This document shows, one piece after another, positions 1 through 6,412 of a DNA stretch of 7,213 bases. The notes below the pieces were generated by a model. It was given only the letters and a program-made list of their open reading frames with translations. It ran no database searches and was not told where the DNA came from. The translations under genes and the position numbers were made by a program. How positions within the stretch are numbered: the first letter of the stretch is position 1; the number at the start of each line of letters is the position of its first letter. Source of the stretch: Bacteroidota bacterium (lineage in GTDB: Bacteria; Bacteroidota; Bacteroidia; Flavobacteriales; Flavobacteriaceae); NCBI GenBank assembly GCA_023393485.1, contig JAEWLD010000285.1:1-7213 (forward strand). The letters are read 5' to 3'.

Positions 1-1035
1 ATTTTCCAGCGTAAACGAAAATTCCGAACCTTTTCCCTGAACGCTATCAACATAAATCTTCTCATTGTGCGCCTCAATGATGTGCTTGACGATAGCCAGT
101 CCGAGGCCTGAACCGCCTTCTGCACGCGAACCGCTTTTATCGACACGGAAAAAACGCTCGAACAGGCGCGGAATGTTTTGCCTGGAAATGCCTTCGCCGT
201 TGTCGGTAATCCGGACGATGACTTTGTTTGAGACGAAATCCTCGATGCCTACTTCGGTCGAGCCTTTTTCCTTTCCGTATTTAATTGAATTGACAATCAG
301 GTTCCTGACGACCTGTTCAATTTTTTCCTGGTCGCCGATGACATAGACCGGTTTGGCGTATTTGCGATCGAACAAAAGCATGATGTCTTTTTTTGAAGCT
401 TCCATTTCAAGCAGATCGAAGACATTTTGGACTACGGCGATGATGTCAAATTTGGCAAATTCGGTATTGAGTTCGCCATTTTCAAGTTTGGCCATCATAT
501 CCAGATCCTGGACGATGTAGATCAATCGCTCGACGCCTTTTTCTGCGCGCTCGAGGTATTTTTTGCGGATGGATTTGTCTTTCATTCCGCCATCGAGCAG
601 CGTTGACAGATAACCCTGAACGGTAAACAGTGGCGTTTTGAGTTCATGCGAGACATTGCCGAGGAATTCGCGGCGGTATTCTTCACGGACTTTAAGGGTT
701 TCGATTTCAAGCTTTTTATCTGAAGCGAATTTTTGGACTTCGCGCGTCAGGGTTTCCATATCGGTTGTCACCGATTGGTTGATGAAACTCGTGGATTCGA
801 GCAGCGAAACGTCGTCGTAGATTTTTTTGACGCGCCGGTAAATGAACCGCTCGACCCGATACTGGATCACCAAAAACGAAAAAGCAGCGACGCAGGCGCC
901 AAAGTAAACATAGACTTCCGGTGTAATGGTTGCGAAAAGATAACCGAGTATGACGAGCAATCCCGTTGAGAACAGCGTGATGTAAAATGCCGATTTTACG
1001 GCAAACCGATACGTTCTTTTGAATTGGACCGCCAT
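1..1035 (-). CDS. Sensor histidine kinase, PhoR-like (C-terminus cut by window edge)
   Basis: Reading the minus strand from the ATG at 1033-1035 gives 345 codons without a stop to the window edge. The product is an inner-membrane kinase that autophosphorylates on histidine and passes phosphate to the adjacent regulator. Two hydrophobic segments lie at about residues 14-35 and 41-58, separated by only a few residues, so there is essentially no periplasmic sensor domain. Residues 60-120 are a charged helical linker. The H-box FLGNVSHELKTPL has the phospho-acceptor at His130. The ATPase domain shows the N-box (NLIVNSIKYG, about 245-254), G1 (DNGEGIS, 278-284), F-box (RFFRVD, 294-299) and G2 (GSGLGLAIVKHI, 308-319). 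The last visible residues, FSFTLEN, are typical of the final strand of the HATPase fold, so only a few residues should be missing. The start codon directly abuts the regulator stop (TAA then ATG), which implies translational coupling. No PAS domain is visible. PhoR-like is inferred from the partner; the signal is unknown. Confidence 0.96.
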   Translation of the reverse strand, partial: MAVQFKRTYRFAVKSAFYITLFSTGLLVILGYLFATITPEVYVYFGACVAAFSFLVIQYRVERFIYRRVKKIYDDVSLLESTSFINQSVTTDMETLTREVQKFASDKKLEIETLKVREEYRREFLGNVSHELKTPLFTVQGYLSTLLDGGMKDKSIRKKYLERAEKGVERLIYIVQDLDMMAKLENGELNTEFAKFDIIAVVQNVFDLLEMEASKKDIMLLFDRKYAKPVYVIGDQEKIEQVVRNLIVNSIKYGKEKGSTEVGIEDFVSNKVIVRITDNGEGISRQNIPRLFERFFRVDKSGSRAEGGSGLGLAIVKHIIEAHNEKIYVDSVQGKGSEFSFTLEN

Positions 1036-1722
1036 TTATGCTTCAATCTTATACCCGACGCCTTTTATGGTTTTAAACAATTCCTCGCCGATTTTCTCGC
1101 GCAGTTTGCGAATGTGGACATCAATCGTCCGGCCGCCGACTATCACGTCATTTCCCCAGACTTTATCGAGGATTTCCTCGCGCTTGAAGACTTTGCCCGG
1201 TTTTGAGGCGAGCAAATAGAACAACTCGAACTCCTTGCGCGGCAAAATGATTTCGCGCCCTTCTTTGATGATTTTGTATTCTTCGCGGTTGATTTCGATT
1301 CCGCCGACATTTAGCGTTGCCGGGTGCTGGCCGTCGTCTCCCTTTAAACGGCGCAACAACGCCTTGACTTTGCTGACAAGGAGTTTTGGCTTGATCGGCT
1401 TTGAAATGTAATCGTCGGCGCCGGCGTCAAAACCCGCGACTTGGGAATAGTCTTCTGAACGCGCCGTCAGGAATGTAATTATGACGTTGCTGAGTTCGGG
1501 GATTTTACGGATGGTTTCGGTGGCTTCCATGCCATCCATTTCGGGCATCATGACATCCATGATAATCAGGTGCGGCAGCTCTTTTTTAGCTTTGGCGACA
1601 GCTTCCTTGCCGTTTGTCGCGGTCAGGATCTGATAACCTTCCTGAGACAAATTGTAGCCAACGATTTCCAGGATGTCCGGTTCGTCATCAACGAGTAAAA
1701 TCCTGATGTCTTTTTTTTTCAT
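1036..1722 (-). CDS. Response regulator transcription factor, PhoB/OmpR family
   Basis: This 228-residue protein has the usual length and layout of an OmpR/PhoB regulator. The receiver domain (about residues 6-125) shows the acidic pair Asp12-Asp13, phospho-acceptor Asp56 (IIMDVMMPEMDG), the switch threonine Thr86 (FLTAR) and Lys108 (YISKPI). The winged-helix DNA-binding domain (about 135-227) has the expected LPRKEFELFYLLA, VFKREEILDKVWG, RTIDVHIRKLREKIG and IKGVGYKIEA segments. It is phosphorylated by the kinase encoded immediately downstream and binds DNA as a dimer on direct repeats. It is transcribed divergently from the TonB-dependent receptor, whose promoter carries helically phased TAAC words that fit this family. 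The start is chosen at MKKKDIRILLVDD because the receiver begins at once. A run of nine A on the coding strand makes codons 2-4. It resembles PhoB, but the regulon is inferred, so no symbol is given. Confidence 0.97.
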   Translation of the reverse strand: MKKKDIRILLVDDEPDILEIVGYNLSQEGYQILTATNGKEAVAKAKKELPHLIIMDVMMPEMDGMEATETIRKIPELSNVIITFLTARSEDYSQVAGFDAGADDYISKPIKPKLLVSKVKALLRRLKGDDGQHPATLNVGGIEINREEYKIIKEGREIILPRKEFELFYLLASKPGKVFKREEILDKVWGNDVIVGGRTIDVHIRKLREKIGEELFKTIKGVGYKIEA

Positions 1723-1749
1723 GAGCTTTTTTCCATCGGTTTTCTACGT

Positions 1750-1778
1750 CAAAAGTAAAGATAAACAATTGAAGCAAA
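1750..1778 (-). promoter_or_regulatory. Promoter of the two-component operon
   Basis: On the minus strand a perfect Bacteroidota -7 element TACTTTTG (matching TAnnTTTG) lies at 1757-1750. A TTTG -33 element lies at 1778-1775, 17 bp upstream. The -7 element ends 27 bp before the regulator start codon. This is the only promoter in the window with both elements recognisable, which fits constitutive expression of the regulatory pair. The assignment is from consensus matching only. Confidence 0.6.
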
Positions 1779-1785
1779 CAAGGTG

Positions 1786-1853
1786 TTAACCGTAATTTAA
1801 TCTGTTAACAATTGGGTAAACATTATTAAACCAAACCGTAACCGATGGATAAC
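1786..1853 (+). promoter_or_regulatory. Helically phased TAAC array, probable response-regulator binding region
   Basis: Seven TAA(A)C/TAAT words start at 1787, 1798, 1806, 1817, 1827, 1839 and 1850. The steps are 11, 8, 11, 10, 12 and 11, averaging 10.5 bp, so they fall on roughly one face of the helix. The last word begins 25 bp before the -7 element at 1875. Two words lie within GTTAAC palindromes (1785-1790 and 1804-1809). PhoB/OmpR-family proteins bind tandem direct repeats of about 11 bp, so the regulator encoded next door is the obvious candidate. Binding is inferred. Confidence 0.55.
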
Positions 1854-1874
1854 TCCGGCGTTACAAATCGCCCG

Positions 1875-1882
1875 TTACTTTG
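1875..1882 (+). promoter_or_regulatory. -7 promoter element of the TonB-dependent receptor gene
   Basis: TTACTTTG matches the Bacteroidota consensus TAnnTTTG at all but the second base and ends 18 bp before the ATG. No TTG -33 element is present at the usual 17-23 bp distance; the TAAC array occupies that zone instead, as expected for an activator-dependent promoter. The predicted 5' leader would be very short. Confidence 0.5.
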
Positions 1883-1900
1883 CACCAAAATTGAACATCC

Positions 1901-4642
1901 ATGAAATTCAAGATTCTAATATTTGCTTTGCTGATGTCAGTTGCGGCATTGGCACAGAAAGGAATGATTGCAGGCGTCATTTCAGATAAAGACATGGCCG
2001 GCATGCCGCTGCCGTTCGCAAACATCGTCATCAAAGGCACAACCACCGGCACTACCGCCGACGAAAACGGAAAATACACCTTTAGCATCGCCCCCGGAAC
2101 CTATGTGATTGAATTCAGCTTTGTCGGGTATGAGCGGCAGGAGCAAGAAATTACCGTCATGGCGGGCGAAACGGTTACGGCAACCCAAACGCTCGGAACT
2201 GGAAGTTACACGCTCAAGGATGTCGAAATCCGGGCAACGGGAAGCCGCGAGCGCGAAACGGCACTGCTCGTCGAACAGCAGAAAGCCGTCGAAATCAAGC
2301 AAAGCATCGGCGCACAGGAAATGACGCGCAAAGGTGTCAGCGATGCCGCTGCGGCAGTCACCAAAGTAACCGGAATTTCAAGACAGGAAGGCAGCAGCGG
2401 AATTTTCGTCCGCGGGCTTGGCGACCGTTACAACAGCACTACGTGGAACGGATTGCCGTTGCCCTCAAACGAGCCTGCCAATAAGAACGTCGCGCTCGAT
2501 TTATTTTCGACCGATGTCATCCAATCAATCGGCGTCAGCAAAACCTATTCGGCTGAGCTGTATGGCGACGTTGGCGGGGCAAACATAGACATTGTCTCAA
2601 AGGAACATGCCGGCAAAGGCAAATTGAATCTCGAGACCGGCAGCACAATCAACAATAACGCCTTCAACGCCCGCTTTAAAGTGGCTGACGGCATCCAAAA
2701 ATCAGGCTTTTACGATGTGTTTAAACCCAGCAACATCAATATTTACCAATTTGAAAACCGTTGGGTTCCGAAAGCCGAAAGCAATCCGGCGGCCGTGAAT
2801 TTCGGGATTTCGGGCGGACATAGTTTCAATATCGGGGAACGGGGTAAATTGAGTTTGTTCGGAACGGCGTCGTTTGACAACGGCTACGGACTCAAATCGG
2901 GGAGTCAGATCAACGTTGGCAATACCAATGACAACGTCATCGAGAACTTTTACGATGTCGACAAATTTGAATACGTTACAAAAGCGACGGCGATGATTAA
3001 CGCGGCTTTTAAAATCAATCCGGGACATTCGATTAAATTCAACAGCGTGCTGATCAATTCTTCAAAGAGCGACGTCAACGAATATTATTTCACCAATGAG
3101 AACGGATCCGAAAGCTTTACAAGGCAGACAATCACCGAGGAAAATCAACTTTTCGCAAACCAATTACTCGGCAAACATGACCTCAACGAAAGGCTTGAGC
3201 TCAATTGGGGCAGCTCAATTTCATCGATTAAAGCTGAAATGCCCGACAGGATCACCAATACGTTGGTCGAGAGCAGCAACGGTTACATTTTCAACACCAA
3301 TACGCAGTCCACGAACAATCGTTATTTCCAAGGGCTGGACGAAACAGAACTTGCGGCAAAAGCCGTTTTTACCTACAAATTTTTTAAAACAGCCGATGCC
3401 GATTTCAAAGGAAAGTTGTCGGTCGGCTATAATGGACGTGTAAAGTCGCGCGATTTTGAAGCGACACAGTTCAACTTCCGGATCAATGGAAGCGTCCCGA
3501 CCACAGAAGACACGATTGACGATTTCCTGAACCCGGACAACCAGTCATTGTCAACCAGCATCGAGAATACTTTTAAGATTTTGACCGCGCGAAACGCCGG
3601 AAGCCTCAAACCGTTTACATACAATGCAGACCTGAACATCCATGCCGGATTGGTCAATTTTGAACGCTCGCCGTCGGAAAAGCTGACGTATAGCATTGGT
3701 CTGAGGGCCGAAAAAGTATTGCAGGAAATGAAATGGGAAACCAATATTTCATTGCCTAACGTCAATTTTGACGATGCAAAAATCGACAAGCTATACATCC
3801 TTCCGGTCGCGACACTCAAATACAGCCTGACAGACAAACAAAACCTGCGCGTGGCGGCGAGCAAGACTTACACTTTGCCGCAATTTATAGAAAAGGCGCC
3901 GTTCCGTTTTGAAGTGGTCGGCGAAAGCACCGTTGGCAATGCCTTTCTGAAACCGTCCGCGAACTACAATTTCGACGTCAAATGGGAACTTTTCCCAAGC
4001 AATGACCAACTCGTTTCGGTTACGGCTTTCGGAAAATATCTGGTTGATCCAATCAGCAAGACGCGACTCAATTCAGCGCTCAATGACAATACTTTCGTCA
4101 ATGCCGGCGATGACGCGTTTGTTGCCGGGGCGGAATTTGAAATCAGGAAGAACATCTGGAAAATCAAGGATGAAGAACAGTTATCGGCGGGATTCAATTT
4201 TACTTATATGTATTCTGAGCAAAAACTCGACTCTGAAAAAGTAGCCGCCGAAACCAACAATACAATCAGCGTGAGTTTCAACGACTCCAAAGACCGTTTA
4301 CAGGGTGCGTCACCGATTTTATTAAATGCCGATTTGACTTACCGAATTGAAGGCGGCGCGTTCAGGCCGACGATATCATTGGTCGGAAATTACTTCCACG
4401 ATAGAATTTACGCGCTGGGCAACATCCAAAGCGGCGGCAACGTGACAGAAAAAGGAATCATGACGCTAAACCTGATTTCAAGCGCGGAATTGGGTGAACG
4501 CCTCGGCATCAGTTTTCACGTCAAGAATATGCTCAACAGTAAAATTGAACGATTTCAGGAAAATTCATCTGGAGACATCACGACATATTCATATAAAACA
4601 GGCATCGATTTCAGCTTAGGCCTTAGATATAAAATATTCTAA
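1901..4642 (+). CDS. TonB-dependent outer-membrane receptor with carboxypeptidase-like N-terminal domain
   Basis: This 913-residue protein is predicted to be a TonB-energised outer-membrane transporter. The signal peptide is residues 1-18, with likely cleavage at ALA/Q. Residues about 22-108 form a carboxypeptidase-D regulatory-like domain (GVISDKD, PLPFANIVIKGT, GTTADENGKYTF, PGTYVIEFSFVGYE), common in Bacteroidota receptors. The plug domain spans about 125-235, with VSDAAAAVTKVTGISRQ, the typical IFVRGLGDRYN segment and YGDVGGANIDIVSKE. The remainder alternates short polar and aromatic stretches as in a 22-strand barrel and ends GLRYKIF, with a terminal Phe expected for BAM-dependent insertion. 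A TonB box is not certain; DVEIRAT at about 108-113 is a candidate. It is divergent from a two-component operon and followed after 139 bp by a surface lipoprotein. There is no SusD gene, so it is not a canonical SusCD pair. The substrate is unknown; phosphorus-related uptake is only a hypothesis from the PhoB-like neighbour. Confidence 0.95.
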   Translation: MKFKILIFALLMSVAALAQKGMIAGVISDKDMAGMPLPFANIVIKGTTTGTTADENGKYTFSIAPGTYVIEFSFVGYERQEQEITVMAGETVTATQTLGTGSYTLKDVEIRATGSRERETALLVEQQKAVEIKQSIGAQEMTRKGVSDAAAAVTKVTGISRQEGSSGIFVRGLGDRYNSTTWNGLPLPSNEPANKNVALDLFSTDVIQSIGVSKTYSAELYGDVGGANIDIVSKEHAGKGKLNLETGSTINNNAFNARFKVADGIQKSGFYDVFKPSNINIYQFENRWVPKAESNPAAVNFGISGGHSFNIGERGKLSLFGTASFDNGYGLKSGSQINVGNTNDNVIENFYDVDKFEYVTKATAMINAAFKINPGHSIKFNSVLINSSKSDVNEYYFTNENGSESFTRQTITEENQLFANQLLGKHDLNERLELNWGSSISSIKAEMPDRITNTLVESSNGYIFNTNTQSTNNRYFQGLDETELAAKAVFTYKFFKTADADFKGKLSVGYNGRVKSRDFEATQFNFRINGSVPTTEDTIDDFLNPDNQSLSTSIENTFKILTARNAGSLKPFTYNADLNIHAGLVNFERSPSEKLTYSIGLRAEKVLQEMKWETNISLPNVNFDDAKIDKLYILPVATLKYSLTDKQNLRVAASKTYTLPQFIEKAPFRFEVVGESTVGNAFLKPSANYNFDVKWELFPSNDQLVSVTAFGKYLVDPISKTRLNSALNDNTFVNAGDDAFVAGAEFEIRKNIWKIKDEEQLSAGFNFTYMYSEQKLDSEKVAAETNNTISVSFNDSKDRLQGASPILLNADLTYRIEGGAFRPTISLVGNYFHDRIYALGNIQSGGNVTEKGIMTLNLISSAELGERLGISFHVKNMLNSKIERFQENSSGDITTYSYKTGIDFSLGLRYKIF

Positions 4643-4665
4643 ATCAAAGACAGCCGAAACATTGG

Positions 4666-4724
4666 TAACCCGGATTTAACAATCCAGCTGTTTTAAGATA
4701 ACGATTAGATAATTGGGTGTTAAC
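4666..4724 (+). promoter_or_regulatory. 11-bp-phased TAAC array upstream of the lipoprotein gene
   Basis: TAAC words start at 4666, 4677, 4699 and 4721, with TAAT at 4710. Every spacing is an exact multiple of 11 bp; the slot at 4688 is unoccupied. The last word starts 25 bp before the proposed -7 element at 4746, the same distance as in the receptor promoter. The final word lies in a 12-bp palindrome, GGTGTTAACACC (4716-4727). This suggests control by the same PhoB/OmpR-family regulator; binding is inferred. Confidence 0.55.
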
Positions 4725-4745
4725 ACCGGTCAGTAGACAAAATAC

Positions 4746-4753
4746 AACATTTG
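4746..4753 (+). promoter_or_regulatory. -7 promoter element of the lipoprotein gene
   Basis: AACATTTG matches TAnnTTTG except for the first base and lies 28 bp upstream of the ATG. No -33 TTG is found at normal distance. The lipoprotein therefore seems to have its own activator-dependent promoter as well as possible readthrough from the receptor gene, since no terminator hairpin is visible in 4643-4781. Confidence 0.42.
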
Positions 4754-4781
4754 CATTATTAAATTCAAAAACAATAAATCA

Positions 4782-5906
4782 ATGAAAAAACTAGTATTAG
4801 GCCTATTCCTTTTTGGGGCAGTTTTGACAAGCTGTTCAAGCGACGACAATAACGGGCCGACAGTGCCCACAACTGGAGTACTGCAGGGAAATATCACAGA
4901 AGACATGACGCTCAACGCCGGGACGGTCTATACCTTAAGAGGCGCAACTTATGTAAAACCTGGCGTAACTTTGACCATTCCCGCAGGAACGGTAATCGAA
5001 GCCGACGCCGCTTATGAAGAAGTTGCCTTCCTTGGTGTTGAAAAAGGCGCTAAAGTGATTGCGCAGGGAACTGCCGCCAACCCGATTCTTTTCACCTCGA
5101 ACAGTGCAACGCCTGCGCCGCAGGACTGGGGCGGAATCGTTATCTGCGGCAAGGCCATCACAAACCTGGGAACCAATGTGCAGGCCGAAGTGACCGGGAT
5201 GACTTACGGCGGGACGAACCCTGCCGATGATTCAGGCGTTTATTCGCATATCATCATCGAATATTCCGGAAACCTCATCAACGACGAGGCTGAATTCAAC
5301 GGAATGACGTTCTATGCAGTAGGTTCCGGAACAACCGTAAACAATATCGTGGTATCGCAAGGTTCCGACGACGGTTTCGAATGGTTCGGCGGCTCGGTAA
5401 ACGTTGCGAATCTAGCCGCACTCGGATGCCAGGATGATTCTTTTGACTGGACCGAAGGCTGGAACGGTACGGCGACAAACCTGTATTCGGACCAATCGGT
5501 TGCCACAGGCCTTTCTGCTGACAGCCGCGGAATTGAAGCAGACAATAACGCAACCAATCCGTTGTTGGCTCCAATTTCGAACCCGACGATATCAAACGTA
5601 ACGCTGATTGGCAGAAACAGTTCCGATGTTGCCAAAGAAGGCGGAATTTGGTTAAGAAGGGGAACACAGGCAACGATCACGAACGTATACATCGCCGACT
5701 TTAAAAGTACTGCATCCCGCGCGGGATTCGGCGTCAATTTTGACGGTACGGATTCACAGGCCTACTTTGCCTCGCACCCCATCCAAAATATCAACATCAA
5801 CAATGTAACAACGGCTTCAAACCTGCCCGCGCTATTTGTCGCCGGAACAGGAGCGGGTGCCGGAGCGGGCGCCGCCCAGCCTGCCTGGATGGATTGGATG
5901 CAATAA
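4782..5906 (+). CDS. Surface-exposed lipoprotein with predicted right-handed beta-helix
   Basis: This 374-residue protein starts with a lipoprotein signal peptide. The lipobox is LTSC, with lipidated Cys18. Cys18 is followed by SSDDN, an acidic stretch resembling the Bacteroidota lipoprotein export signal, so exposure on the outer face of the outer membrane is likely. From residue 33 the sequence has beta-helix character: an N-terminal strand set (LNAGTVYTLRGATYVKPG, LTIPAGTVI), then short strands ending in Asn/Gly turns at about 22-residue spacing. Two adjacent rungs carry matching motifs, DDGFEWFGG (196-204) and DDSFDWTEG (218-226). The C-terminus has a Gly-Ala run (357-365) and ends PAWMDWMQ; there is no T9SS sorting domain. 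I recall similar proteins carrying an unsupported label of multidrug transporter; no transmembrane segments here support that. Its position after the receptor and the matching promoter suggest a substrate-binding partner, a role SusD usually fills. An enzymatic role is not excluded. Confidence 0.9.
   Translation: MKKLVLGLFLFGAVLTSCSSDDNNGPTVPTTGVLQGNITEDMTLNAGTVYTLRGATYVKPGVTLTIPAGTVIEADAAYEEVAFLGVEKGAKVIAQGTAANPILFTSNSATPAPQDWGGIVICGKAITNLGTNVQAEVTGMTYGGTNPADDSGVYSHIIIEYSGNLINDEAEFNGMTFYAVGSGTTVNNIVVSQGSDDGFEWFGGSVNVANLAALGCQDDSFDWTEGWNGTATNLYSDQSVATGLSADSRGIEADNNATNPLLAPISNPTISNVTLIGRNSSDVAKEGGIWLRRGTQATITNVYIADFKSTASRAGFGVNFDGTDSQAYFASHPIQNININNVTTASNLPALFVAGTGAGAGAGAAQPAWMDWMQ
5850..5873 (+). 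repeat. Two 12-bp tandem repeats coding the Gly-Ala run
   Basis: GGAGCGGGTGCC (5850-5861) is followed directly by GGAGCGGGCGCC (5862-5873), differing at one base. In frame they encode alternating Gly-Ala at residues 357-364 of the lipoprotein, near its C-terminus. This looks like a local duplication and a candidate length-variable site. Confidence 0.75.
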
Positions 5907-5928
5907 GTTTTTTTGGATTAAAATCGGG

Positions 5929-5966
5929 AAAAACGCCTCCTTTTTGCAAGAGGCGTTTTTTTTGGC
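5929..5966 (+). terminator. Intrinsic terminator after the lipoprotein gene
   Basis: The segment AAAAACGCCTC (5929-5939) pairs perfectly with GAGGCGTTTTT (5950-5960) across a 10-base loop. The 3' arm continues into a T run (eight or more T) and a further T-rich stretch. It starts 23 bp after the lipoprotein stop and separates that gene from the next. The flanking A and T tracts make it potentially active on both strands. Confidence 0.9.
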
Positions 5967-5988
5967 TTTATTTTTTGAAAAACTTTAT

Positions 5989-5996
5989 TACCTTTA
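5989..5996 (+). promoter_or_regulatory. Possible -7 element of the T9SS mini-protein gene
   Basis: TACCTTTA matches TAnnTTTG except for the last base and lies 18 bp before the ATG at 6015, downstream of the terminator, so this gene needs a promoter here. No well-placed -33 element is clear: TTG at 5975 is too close, and TTTG at 5961 is slightly too far. Confidence 0.4.
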
Positions 5997-6014
5997 CCAA
6001 ACCGAATTGCACCA

Positions 6015-6338
6015 ATGACGAAGAACTACTTATACATGCTTCTTTTCTGTTTGTTTACGTTTGCCGCATCTGCGCAAGACGCCAAACAGTCTGTAAAAGA
6101 CCAAACTATCGAAGGTTTGAACTTTTACCCTAACCCTGTGAGCAACGGTAAAATTTACATTACTTCAAAATCTTCACTCGATAAGGAAATCACCATTTTT
6201 GACGTGTTGGGCAAGCGTGTCCTGCAGACAACGCTCAATTCGCGCGAACTTAACGTGTCGAACTTATCGCCGGGCGTTTACATCATCAAGATTAAGGAAG
6301 ATGATGCCACTGCCACAAGGAAGCTGATTATTAAATAA
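6015..6338 (+). CDS. Small secreted protein consisting almost only of a T9SS type A sorting domain
   Basis: This 107-residue protein has a Sec signal peptide (residues 1-20, cleavage ASA/Q). A roughly 15-residue polar linker follows, then a complete type IX secretion C-terminal sorting domain from about residue 36 to the end. Family hallmarks visible are NFYPNPVSNG (36-45), the strand pair EITIFDVLGKRVLQ (58-71), NLSPGVYIIKI (83-93) and a terminal basic strand RKLIIK. In known T9SS substrates this domain directs passage through the outer membrane and is normally removed from a large cargo at the surface. Here there is practically no cargo. The gene has terminators on both sides and no TAAC array, so it is probably monocistronic. 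It may be a structural or decoy protein, a remnant of a larger secreted gene, or a short conserved family. The reading frame and start look sound. Confidence 0.88.
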   Translation: MTKNYLYMLLFCLFTFAASAQDAKQSVKDQTIEGLNFYPNPVSNGKIYITSKSSLDKEITIFDVLGKRVLQTTLNSRELNVSNLSPGVYIIKIKEDDATATRKLIIK

Positions 6339-6355
6339 TTGAGCTTCTTTTTTTT
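6320..6355 (+). terminator. Probable terminator overlapping the stop codon of the mini-protein
   Basis: GAAGCT (6320-6325) pairs with AGCTTC (6342-6347). An inner AT-rich helix (ATTAT with ATAAT) extends the stem across a small internal loop, and eight T follow at 6348-6355. The stop codon (6336-6338) falls inside the hairpin. The stem is AU-rich and so weaker than the terminator at 5929. Confidence 0.55.
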
Positions 6356-6412
6356 GCCTTTTTTTTAAAGTTATTTTAATACCGAATTTTTTCGGCAGCA
6401 AAAAATACTGTC

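Noticed and set aside
638..969. Plus-strand open frames across the kinase gene.
   Set aside because: The minus frame shows all kinase motifs without interruption, so the plus-strand frames are shadows.
1821..1830. The 10-mer CATTATTAAA occurs in both promoters (1821-1830 and 4754-4763), as does AATTGGGT (1810-1817 and 4711-4718).
   Set aside because: Their positions relative to the -7 elements differ: CATTATTAAA lies upstream of it in one promoter and downstream in the other. They are therefore unlikely to be a common operator. Only the TAAC phasing keeps the same geometry.
3427..3864. Antisense open frame of 145 codons within the TonB receptor gene, and similar ones at 2702-3028 and 1982-2302.
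   Set aside because: They lie fully inside a well-supported gene and have no recognisable domains or promoter. They are explained by the codon bias of the sense strand.
4716..4727. Palindrome GGTGTTAACACC, and GTTAAC palindromes at 1785 and 1804, as dyad operators for a different repressor.
   Set aside because: The palindromes are not at equivalent places in the two promoters, and the longer one occurs once. The direct-repeat reading explains more sites.
5312..5737. Antisense open frames of 141 and 125 codons opposite the lipoprotein gene.
   Set aside because: Two overlapping frames on the same strand cannot both be real, and the sense frame has a lipobox and beta-helix repeats. No signal supports the antisense products.
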